Assembly (NCBI GenBank): GCA_933822405.4
Contig: CAKOGP040000324.1
Location: 1 to 64,000, forward strand
Reading direction: 5' to 3'
DNA from: Cylindrotheca closterium
Taxonomy: Eukaryota; Bacillariophyta; Bacillariophyceae; Bacillariales; Bacillariaceae
Length of the DNA stretch: 64,000 nt
Shown: piece after piece, positions 1-8,896 of the stretch
Numbering within the stretch: the first letter of the stretch is position 1
How the letters are laid out: the number at the start of each line of letters is the position of its first letter
Notes under the pieces: model-generated
The model's input: the letters and a program-made list of their open reading frames with translations, nothing else
Database searches by the model: none
Told to the model about the DNA's origin: nothing
Translations under genes and position numbers: made by a program

Positions 1-208
1 TACTCGTAGCGCTTAGTACTTTAGCTACGTATGAATTCCCGTCTGCAAAGAAAATGTAAAATCCCAAATTATGTCACAGTGTTAAGTGCAAAATGACTCC
101 AACTGTAAATATGGATTAAACGTGTACTAAGTGCAGAGGACTCTTCGTTCACAATTCTCGTTGGCGCATATTCAATACAAATGTGCAGGGTATGGTCTGC
201 AAATGGTA
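1..208. other. left flank, no gene seen
   Basis: No convincing coding sequence. The TA dinucleotide at 207-208 is the left target-site copy of the TIR element that starts at 209. Confidence 0.5.
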
Positions 209-238
209 CACTGGTGACGAGAAGTTCGGGAGCGAGGG
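209..238 (+). repeat. left terminal inverted repeat
   Basis: 30 bp starting CACTGGTGACGAGAAG. It differs from the right TIR at two positions and is preceded by TA. Confidence 0.85.
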
Positions 239-500
239 CGGAAACAAGGGAAGAAACAAGGCGCACCCTCGCTCCCTTTTTACGAAACGAAACCAAACGA
301 TGCGCACAATCTGCGCGAAAAAGGTCGAAAACGAGGGAACGAGTGGATAAACGAGGGTAATCGGTACCAATCCTGGCGCAAACAAGGGAGCCCTGGCGCA
401 AACAAGGGAGCCCTCCCTCGAACACTCCCTCGTTCCCTCATCTCATATTCATTTTAGCAATCCCTCGTTCCCTCGTTTACCACCATGTTCCCGTCCTCCC
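230..500. repeat. left subterminal array of GAGGGA-type motifs
   Basis: Many copies of AACGAGGGA/AACAAGGGAG and their complements. They include a direct tandem repeat of about 20 bp (CCTGGCGCAAACAAGGGAG, twice) near 375-412. The motif changes orientation around 420. Confidence 0.7.
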
Positions 501-3194
501 TTGTTAACCACCTTCCAGTTTAACGGTTCTCATATAGTCCGCAACTAAGAAGCACTGGCCATCCTATTTCTACGGTTCCATTTGAATTCAAACCTTTTGC
601 TATGTAGTGCGTGCAATATTACAACAATGATAAAGGAAAATTAATTTACATTCGCTGTTACTAGTAGTACACATCTCATTTCAGTTCAACAGCAGATCAT
701 CACACTGTGTGTATGTTTCGCCTTGAATGCCTGGTTTCCATTCATGCTTGCGCCGCCAGTAAAGTGTTCAGTTGCGCTTGTGTTCATCAATCACAATCAC
801 ATAGTCTTGTTTGATCACACGTAGTCTTGTTTGATGACAGGTCTGAAGCTCTTCGTGTGCAATCACACTTTTTGACTCCAGTCTGGTTTGACAGCTGGTC
901 ACTTGGATTTCCCTCTATTTCTCTGGCCAATGACGACAGCTCGAAACAAATCTAAAAATAACTGGCATCCTATATTGTACCTGTGCAGTAATGTGAAATG
1001 ATTGCGGTTAGTGCAATCCAGGATTTAAGTCACCACAAGCATCCTTGACTTACCGTCTCATGTCCCAGACATCGTCCTGGTCTGATCCTTCAAGCGTCAA
1101 ACATCGAAGACAACCCAAACTCAAATAATAAGAGTGTTTTCAAGATGTGATGAAGGACTACTGGTACCAGGTACCTGGTGCCTACGGTACATTTGTACGT
1201 ACCCATTTTTGCAGTACGATTGCACGCAAGCCTGCCCATATCATAGCCCATGCACATACATTTCAAATCGAACCGTTAACATTCGATTGAGTCGGATTTA
1301 AAAATTGACTCCTGTGATTTGATTAGATTGTATTCCTGTGGAAGAAACTAAGAGGTAACAGGCCTCGTCTCTTGCACCATATGACCTTGTTCCCATTACA
1401 ATTTGTGATAAATTTCCGGGCGATATTTTTATTATGTATCTTTCCTAGATCTGTGCATACTCTGAATCAAAGTTCTTTCAGTAGAATCGATAATATTAAG
1501 GAATTCCACAAAGTCAATTGAGGAGTAGGAAAGGAAGAAAAAATTATGCTGGCCTAGAATCTTTTTTTTTTGCCAGAGCCCTCCAAACCACCGCCCAAAT
1601 TCGATTACTATATGTATTTTGACAACTTTGAACTTGGTGCCATCGTGTCAGGGTATCGACTCGGCTACTGGGAAGGATTCCAGCCACTCTCTTTAATGAA
1701 CCTGGATTGATCCTCAATGCAGTGTGAGTGCTATTCAATCATTTTTACCTAAAAAGCGTCCACTCCAAAGCCACCGATCTTCTCATACATACCCATGGAC
1801 GACAAATATGTGTTAGAACAAGTCATTTTTAGGAAATTCGGCCCACACCACCACTAAGTGGCTTTTTGGACAAGATTTCCATGATTTCTGACCCCATTTG
1901 GGCGGCATGATTCTTAATCTAGGCGGAACCACTGCCTGGGTCCCAGAAAATTTGAGTATTAGGCATCCAAGGGAGGCTCTGGTGTATTGTTGAATAGTTG
2001 GCTGTCTCCAGGGCGGCCACACCGACCCTCATGCTGAAAGGGGAACAGACAGCACCAAACACTGGAATTCCAATATCTCAGCAAGTAACCCAAACAAAAC
2101 ACATCCGATTGGATCTCCGAGTAGGTAGGATCACTGCCGAGCTTTCCAACACATGTTGAATGTGAGGCATTGGCCCTCTTGACTTTCTGCCGACCAGTTT
2201 TTGCAACCTGACAGAACCAGTCGAACGAAACAGGGTAGATTGTAGTGTAATTGAGGCGATTGGAAGTATGAATCGCCACTCCAGCCATAGTCTATCTATC
2301 AATTACGCTTGCCACAGCATGTTCGGAGGTTTTTACTTCTCTGGGCGTTCACACTGGCTTGTCCAAACGTGGGGAACAATCGCACCATGGCACCTTGATG
2401 TGCTCCAAATCGTCAATTTTGGTAGTTGAGATCCCAAAAATATACATTTGCGTAGATCTTGGTCTTGATGGTGACGGTAGATATGAGTCGCATTCGTCAA
2501 ATACGTCTTCTTGACACCTATCCGTCCAGTCTAAGCAACAAACAGAACCAATCATGGTGGATTATTGTGTGATTGCGGCCCAGCAAACATTATTCAACAT
2601 AAATACCGCCACTCCCGACGTAACGCAGGTATCAATTATGCTTGCCACAACCTCTAATTCCACTTTCTCCGCTCATGGGGTCCAGACCGTGCAATTTCAT
2701 TGTCACCGACGAATTTGCAACTCAATGGTCTCCGTTGAAAATCGTCCTGTAGAAACCCATATAAAAACACATAAAATGGTATCATTGCCTTTCGTATAAC
2801 AAGAGAAGTAACTTCCGCAGAAAATTCGAGCTCTATGTTGCCTTGGGACTTCGTAGACGTCCCGAAACCTCTCCAAAAGTAGTTTTCAGACCTTTTGGAG
2901 GTACTTCAGCAGTGATTTCAGAGGCAAATAGGGCAAATTCCTCCATGTCGCTTCGTATACACAAAATATATATGACTATAATATAGACAATGTCAGGGGT
3001 TCGAGGGAATTTCTAGCAGTGGATGATGAGTTCATTGGCCTCAAGCTTACCATTTCCACTTTTCAAACGGAGACATCAAATAAATACGTCTGCGCAATGG
3101 ATATCGGTGGAGACATTCGGAGCTCGCAAGACCTCTTCACGATGTCAATTTATTCATGTGCATCACTTTCGCGGAAAATACGTCGATCAAAAAG

Positions 3195-3355
3195 CGAAGA
3201 ATCAAGGGAATGAGGTTCGAAGCGAGGGAGAAAGGGAGTTTTCAAGGCAAAAAGGGAGTTTTAAAGGCAAAAAGGGAATAAGGGAGAAAACAAGGGAAAA
3301 AACGGTTGAATGCTGGACGAAACGTCCCTTGTTCCCTCAAATGCTCCCTCGTTCC
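3195..3355. repeat. right subterminal array of AAGGGAG-type motifs
   Basis: Repeated AAGGGAGTTTT..AAGGCAAA units of about 21 bp in tandem, followed by inverted CCCTCGTTCCC copies next to the TIR. This mirrors the left array in composition, as in subterminal transposase-binding repeats. Confidence 0.65.
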
Positions 3356-3375
3356 CGAACTTCTCGTCAGCAGTG
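3346..3375 (-). repeat. right terminal inverted repeat
   Basis: 30 bp ending in CAGTG, followed by TA. Its reverse complement begins CACTGCTGACGAGAAG and matches the left TIR at 28 of 30 bases. Confidence 0.85.
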
Positions 3376-3377
3376 TA

Positions 3378-4475
3378 ACGTGCCGTAAAGGCTGAAAAAC
3401 TAAGAACAAATAATTAGTCGACTGAGTCGAGGAATTGTGACGAAAAACATTTTAACTTGAAACTAAATAAAATTTCTGACACCCGAACACCAAACCCGCG
3501 TAATATACATCTCAGTTTTCACGTACCCGCAAAGTAATAAAAGCAAAGCTGCCCGGGGAAAAAAAGACGGGCCACTTTGCACACGGTACATATTTTTCAG
3601 TTACCGTTGGACAACAACGATTTGGCCACTGTTGCGATCTTATCATTCACCCATTGATTGATTCTCTGCCATTTTCCGTAGCATAGGAGGATCTACTGCT
3701 GAGCATGTTTCTGGAAGGTGACGTTAGGACTGATATACCCCAGACGTATTCACGAGTCGAACACGAAACTTCTCTCGTTGTTGACAGGCATGGTTTTTGG
3801 TACCAACACCAGTCATGAAAAGCAATTCTAATTTGAAATTGTCCAAGCTTGGCTGTACATGACTGAAGTGTATCAGCCCAACCCTAACCCTAACTCAATC
3901 GCCCACAATCCGAATTCCAACTCATTTCCAGGATTTTCAGTTCAGGTCCAAGATTTCACGTCATTAATCATTCGACAATTATCATTGAATCGCAGCAATG
4001 ATCAATTGTAGTAGAGCTTATCTCGATGGAAGACTGCTGGATTAGTGAGTTGGTGTTAAATCCTCCCTTCGAAGAAGAAAAAAGGTTTCAAAGAAGAAAA
4101 AAGGTTTCATTCGTCATCTTTCGAAGGCAATCTCGGGCACACCCCAAGTAAAAACTCACTATTGTAGATGAGAACGTCCGACATGGCTTCTCGCTCCCGA
4201 GAAGGCTCCATGCGAGCTCTCACAAGATGAGCCCGGGGGATAACCCACATGGTCCTGGAAGCAAGCAATACGAATCCGATTCCGATCACTCAATAGAGTC
4301 TTTTGTGGTGCACATTCTTCTGCTCGCGACCGTCACGAGAACTGGTAGACATCGGATCGTTCACACGGAACGAGTAGCACCGCAAATAAACGAGTTTATA
4401 ATCGGATGTAGCATTTTCAGATGCAAAATGTATGTTCTATCTTATCAGTGTTTCACAAAGAAGTGTTTTAGGTTT
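3378..4475. other. intergenic region
   Basis: No supported gene. It contains a two-and-a-half-copy CCCTAA run near 3880-3895, too short to be a telomere remnant. It also has a tandem duplication of about 18 bp (AAGAAAAAAGGTTTCA-type) at about 4075-4110. Confidence 0.4.
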
Positions 4476-5558
4476 TCAAAACGAAGCCCGTGTTCCTCGT
4501 ATTTGTCGAGTCCAAACATTCTGGATGCCTTCTTTTGACTTGGCCAAGATTTGATGATTGGCTTCATACTCTTGAATGCCTTCCAAAGTTTGGATAGACG
4601 CTCGTTTGACCTTACGTCCCACGATTGGACCATGATGAGCGGCCAAGGCAATGGACCGTTTGGAGACGGATCGAATGGCCTTGTAAGACTTCTTGACGAC
4701 TCGCTTGACCAAAGGGCCGTGCTTTTGTTTGATGCGAAGGGTGCGTTCCAAAACGGCCCGCGTGTGTAATTTGGTTTGGAATGCCAGTACTTGGGCATAT
4801 GGCAACAAACGATCATAGTGCGACTGGTGTTGGGTCAATGGAATGAACCGTGGTTCACTCGGAGGGTTGGCCTTGGTGCCAGGTGGAACATGCTGACCGG
4901 TAATTGCCGGAACAAGAAGCGCTGTAGAAACATGTGAGGGCATGCTGGAAGAGGAGGAGGAGCTTGCAGAAGATGACGAGGCAGCATTTGACCCCCCGAT
5001 TACTGTAGAAGCAGATGCGGTGGCAGCAGTCCTCGTATCATCGTCATCATCATCAACAGCCCTTGCTGCTGCTGCAATACTAGCCTCTGCCTTGCGTCTT
5101 GGTTCTTGGACAAGGAATCGTTTTTCCAGCATGTCACGCTCGTCCAAACACGACCTTGGACTGAAATCGTCATAATAGTCTTCGTCTTCGTCTCGATCAT
5201 CAATCACAATGACTTCCTGGTCATGAAAGCCATGCTGAAAGACGGCGGCAATAAAAGGATCTACCGTTTCGGCAGTTACAGGTGCCGATGATGCCTTGAT
5301 GCCGACAGCATTCAAGTCTTCTGCCGTTTGTATTTGAACTGGAGCCATGGCTGGTACTGGCTTTGCTGCTGCTGCTACTCCCAGGAATTCGGGATTAAAG
5401 GCTGGTGGAAGAGAGGTCAAGGAAGTGGACTCTTCTCTTGTATTATTGTAATGGGGATAGGAAGGAGCCTCATCGTCTTCCAAAATAACGATTGGATGCT
5501 GGATGTCCGTCATTCGATGCTGTTTCTTGTGAATGCCATTGTGAATGGAGGGTGGCAT
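4476..5558 (-). CDS. hypothetical protein, paralog of the gene at 6019-6885
   Basis: Single-exon 360-aa protein of unknown function. The N-terminal half is acidic and low-complexity, with Asp, Ala and Ser runs (a seven-Ser run follows an SSSS tract). Three blocks are shared with the neighbour at 6019-6885: a VDPFIAAVFQHGF block (VDPVIASIFQPGF in the neighbour), an xLTQHQSHY block, and a basic C-terminal segment. The basic segment repeats a motif of about 20 residues (KxHGPxVxRxVKxxSxxAI) at least twice and may be helical. No membrane segment or signal peptide is visible. The two genes are in tandem in the same orientation 460 bp apart, so local duplication is the best explanation. The start at 5558 is the first ATG; an alternative lies 15 codons in. 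Confidence 0.7.
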   Translation of the reverse strand: MPPSIHNGIHKKQHRMTDIQHPIVILEDDEAPSYPHYNNTREESTSLTSLPPAFNPEFLGVAAAAKPVPAMAPVQIQTAEDLNAVGIKASSAPVTAETVDPFIAAVFQHGFHDQEVIVIDDRDEDEDYYDDFSPRSCLDERDMLEKRFLVQEPRRKAEASIAAAARAVDDDDDDTRTAATASASTVIGGSNAASSSSASSSSSSSMPSHVSTALLVPAITGQHVPPGTKANPPSEPRFIPLTQHQSHYDRLLPYAQVLAFQTKLHTRAVLERTLRIKQKHGPLVKRVVKKSYKAIRSVSKRSIALAAHHGPIVGRKVKRASIQTLEGIQEYEANHQILAKSKEGIQNVWTRQIRGTRASF

Positions 5559-6018
5559 GAATGCAGTAGTAGCGGTAGTAGTTAGAGCAGAATATGAATT
5601 TATGATACTATACCATCATGCGATGATGTTGAAAGATGGTCAACGGTTGAAATCAGGATTGGAATCTTGGATTTGACTAGTTTGACTATCGAAAAGTGAT
5701 GACGGGTTAGGGTTAAGGTGCGCGAACGGTCCCACGTTTGCTATTGGAATGAACTACCCATTTTACTATAGAACTACAATGCATCTCCTATTGGGAAATG
5801 CCGTGGTTATATAGTTATAAAGTTACACAGCTGGAGCTCCAAGCAATAACATTATGCTGTGCTCCAGCCAAATAATCATGCAGTATGATGTAATGATGGG
5901 GGCTGTGATTGTTTGATGATGATGCTGATGGCCATGATGATGATGACAGTGATTCATTCATCATGATATTGTGATGATCATTATTATTCTTGTGATTCTT
6001 TTTGTATCTTCTTGTTAG
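5559..6018. other. intergenic spacer between paralogs
   Basis: 460 bp, AT-rich, with GATGAT-type simple repeats at about 5895-5960. No gene seen. Confidence 0.4.
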
Positions 6019-6885
6019 CTAAAGTTTCGTCTTGTTGCTGTTGTTGTTGTTACTGCTGTTGTTATTGTTGTTGTGATGACAATTGATCGGACTGTGTTTG
6101 AGGGCCAGTTCCACGGATTTGATTGAAACTTCCTTGACCACCTCGACCGACTTCAACGCGACTGCCTTGGCCCTGGGGCTGTGTTTCTTGGGAAGTTGCA
6201 GCGCTTTGCGAAGGGCTGCTTTGGAAGCTCGTTGAGTTCTCCAAGCTAGTATCTGTGCCTTGCCATAGTGTGTACCATGCTCCGACAATTGGACTACCTT
6301 GGGACTAGTATCAGTAGTACTAGTAGGGTGGTGGCAATTTTTGGCATTTGTAGCCAAATGGGGTCTGTGAAGGAAACTGACACGGCTCCTCTTGCGCGTT
6401 ATTGTGGGGATTTCTTCTCCTGGTTCGTCCATGATGACGTATTCAATGTTGTCAGGGAGGCCATTTTCCTTTTCTCCTTGGTGGAGCCATATGTGATGAT
6501 CATGTTCGGAATTGTTGATATGATCTTCGTGATCATAGTTGGAGGCAAATCCTGGTTGGAAGATGGACGCAATGACTGGATCCACACATTGTATTTCAAT
6601 GGGTGCCGATACGGATGATGTTGTTGAAGTCTCTCGGTCCAGGCTGGAAAGGGAGGAAGAACGGGATGGACTGGTAGTATCATTTGATTGTGACATCATC
6701 ATTATGCTTGCTGAGTATTGTGGATTGAAAGCAGTAGGTGGAGCCAATGGTGTCTGATGTTGGTTCTGTATTTGTCTACGGTCTTGATTTCTAAGCTTGC
6801 TAATAGTAGTAGTATACTGTTGTTGTTGTGCAAAGGTTGTTGTACAAAGGTTGTTGTTCAAACGTTGTTCTGATGTGGTCATCAT
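6019..6885 (-). CDS. hypothetical protein, paralog of the gene at 4476-5558
   Basis: 288-aa protein rich in Gln, Asn and Ser. It shares with the 360-aa neighbour the VDPVIASIFQPGF block, the LSEHGTHYGKAQILAW block and a basic repeat segment (KKHSPRAKAVALKSVEVVKE, then a second KSVELALKHSP copy). Compared with the neighbour it loses the last repeat and ends in a poly-Asn/Ser tail encoded by an AAC/AAT-type microsatellite. That suggests the C-terminus was remodelled by repeat expansion. Function is unknown; no transmembrane segment or signal peptide is evident. Confidence 0.65.
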   Translation of the reverse strand: MMTTSEQRLNNNLCTTTFAQQQQYTTTISKLRNQDRRQIQNQHQTPLAPPTAFNPQYSASIMMMSQSNDTTSPSRSSSLSSLDRETSTTSSVSAPIEIQCVDPVIASIFQPGFASNYDHEDHINNSEHDHHIWLHQGEKENGLPDNIEYVIMDEPGEEIPTITRKRSRVSFLHRPHLATNAKNCHHPTSTTDTSPKVVQLSEHGTHYGKAQILAWRTQRASKAALRKALQLPKKHSPRAKAVALKSVEVVKEVSIKSVELALKHSPINCHHNNNNNSSNNNNSNKTKL

Positions 6886-7264
6886 TTATGCTGCCAATGT
6901 GATTCCCTCGATCTTACCAAAAATGAGCACGCACTTTTTGGAATCGTGCATCTCGCGTTTCTGAGCAGACGGATATGTTTTTTACGTAGCACATGGTATG
7001 TACGCGATGCTAGCGCGAGCAAGCCACACACGGTTATGTGTGGAGTACACACAAATACTGGTCAAACAAAAGTCGAGCCGCTCGATAAAATATTTTAAAT
7101 TGTACGCGGGTTTCAAGTGCCAAAAAGATTTTTGAGAAAGAAAAGATTTTTATTCTGGCCCGTAGTACACTGTACTTGGAGGATTCCTTATTGTGTGTGG
7201 ATATAGACATGTTTAGAACTGAGATACAAGTATTCTAGCTTCGGTTTACTACTATATTGACTAG
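6886..7264. other. intergenic region
   Basis: 379 bp without a supported gene, between the 5' end of the 288-aa gene and the 3' end of the PsbP-like gene. Confidence 0.4.
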
Positions 7265-8462
7265 CTACACGGTCAGATGAAAACTGCTGGCAATTTTTCG
7301 CAGCTTCGTTGAAACCGCTTCCTTCTCCCATTGGGTGGCGGGTGCCACCACCGTCAAGGTGTAAAAGGCATCGCCTTTGGTGCTTCCGGCAATGACTGCG
7401 ATATTACGCAAAGGCGGTCCCCTAGATCCCCGATCCAAAATATATTCAAATTGATAGGCATTCCGGTCCTTGTCTTCAAACGAATTGAGCAGGGTAGCGA
7501 CTCGACCACTGCCTTCGGGGGCAATGGATCGACTCAGTAAAAATTCGGCAGCATTTTGAGGAGTCCCCAGTGTTCCCATTAGGGAAAATCCCTTGAGACC
7601 ATTGTTGACAATGACCGACACATTGGTATCCCCCGATTCCGATACTCCTTTGGAATTTAACCGACCAGCAGGACCATAAGCGGCATCGGGTAGAGTATTG
7701 GGTTGTTGTTGCTGCTGTTGTCGACTGCTGCCTGGTCCCGACATAGTATAATCCAATGGTTGGATTCGACGTTGGGCTTTGGCGAGTTCGACAAAGGTAT
7801 CGGCGACCCATTCTTTGGGAATGACAAAGGTGTATCCTCTTGACCGACATCGTTTGAAATCACCCTAATTAGTAGCCATAGGAAGAAGATAGAAAAAAGA
7901 AAAAGTAAATGAGAAGAAGCCTCAATCAAAACCACAACGTAAATTATTGAAGTATCTCATTTCTTCAATATGATACCATTTCATTACTCACTCTGGGATA
8001 ATAGGTATCCAACGAGGTCTTTTCCACAACTTCTTCAGGCACTGCCGTTAGTAGTTTGCTAGTCACACCTAAAAAGTTTCCAGCCAAAGCAATTCCAGCG
8101 GCAGACAAATTTCCCAGCAAGAGTCGTCGAGGATTGGTCCCCAGTGCCAACATCATTTGATCCGCCGTGGGTGGTGGTCGTGTATCGACTACTCGTCGGA
8201 ATTCCTGCGGTTCGGTTGCTGCTGGTGATGATGACGACGACGATGATGATGATGGTGCTGCTGATGGCGTATTCGAGTCGTCATTGTTTGCAGCTTCCGA
8301 AATTGGTGAAACGACCTGCTTGTCGTCGTTGGAAACATGCCGAGATGTCGACGTTGGTGGTGACAGACGACTGAAGGATGCTGTATTAGTCACAGGAGCT
8401 TGGAACGCTAAGCTCGATTGAAGACAAACCGCTACAAGAAGAATTTCTCCTATTGTCTTCAT
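7265..8462 (-). CDS. PsbP-domain protein, predicted plastid (thylakoid lumen)
   Basis: Two exons: 7992-8462 and 7265-7864. The 127-bp intron has a GTGAGT donor and an AG acceptor after a pyrimidine-rich tract, phase 0, giving 356 aa. The C-terminal ~190 residues match the PsbP family, which comprises the oxygen-evolving-complex extrinsic subunit and related lumen proteins. Diagnostic segments are RGYTFVIPKEWV, the central NVSVIVNN and the closing TLTVVAPATQWEKE...LRKIASSFHLTV. The start at 8462 rather than 8498 is preferred because it puts a signal peptide (MKTIGEILLVAVCLQSSLAFQAP) at the N-terminus, with an AFQAP plastid-transit motif. A Ser/Asp-rich linker and a hydrophobic GNLSAAGIALAGNFLGV segment, which fits a lumen-targeting sequence, come before the domain. 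A poly-Gln insert sits inside the domain. It is a PsbP-like/PPD protein rather than certainly PsbP itself. Confidence 0.8.
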
Positions 8463-8896
8463 CTTGGTTGGTCTTGTATTATGTTCTGTTTGCGTCACAA
8501 TATGGGTATCATCACCTTTCTATCTGCGTTGGTCATATATATTTAAAATAGTCAGGAATTACTGAATGAATGAATCAGCATGATATGATATAATAGTTTT
8601 GTGGCAGCTTTTCGTCTGCGTTGGTCGAAGGAATCAGCTTGTTTTGGTCTTATTCCATGTCGCAACGACAAGACAATAATAAGTGATGTCTTCATGTCAG
8701 GATGACGCCACAAACTCACGCCAGGAAAGTCATCAAAAATATGTCAGGAATGTCAAAACTTCCGACGTTTACAAGAAGAAGAATATGTCACGAAACGACA
8801 AAACCGTAACTTCAAAGTGTCAACCACCCAAATTCAAGGTGTCAATAACCCATCACAAAACACACAATACACTATCACAAACAAATACACAAGGCA
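8463..8896. promoter_or_regulatory. divergent intergenic region, PsbP-like and GH36 genes
   Basis: About 430 bp separating two divergent genes whose products both appear to be targeted through the secretory/plastid route. It presumably holds both promoters. No specific motif can be assigned. Confidence 0.35.

Larger units (their letters stand above)
209..3375. mobile_element. 3.2-kb non-autonomous TIR DNA transposon
   Basis: The first 30 bases (209-238) and the reverse complement of the last 30 (3346-3375) match at 28 of 30 positions. The ends read CACTG...CAGTG and are flanked on both sides by TA (207-208 and 3376-3377), as expected of a 2-bp target-site duplication. Both subterminal regions (about 230-500 and 3190-3355) are packed with short G-rich motifs of the type ACGAGGGA/AAGGGAG in both orientations, the usual place for transposase-binding repeats. 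The interior has only short scattered ORFs and no recognisable transposase, so the copy is probably non-autonomous and mobilised in trans. The superfamily is uncertain: CACTG termini with TA fit CACTA/CMC-like or Tc1/mariner-like elements. Seen: TIRs, TA, motif arrays. Inferred: transposon identity. Confidence 0.8.

Noticed and set aside
3880..3896. CCCTAA repeats as an interstitial telomere
   Set aside because: Only about two and a half units, and a similar short match occurs near 5703; chance is sufficient.
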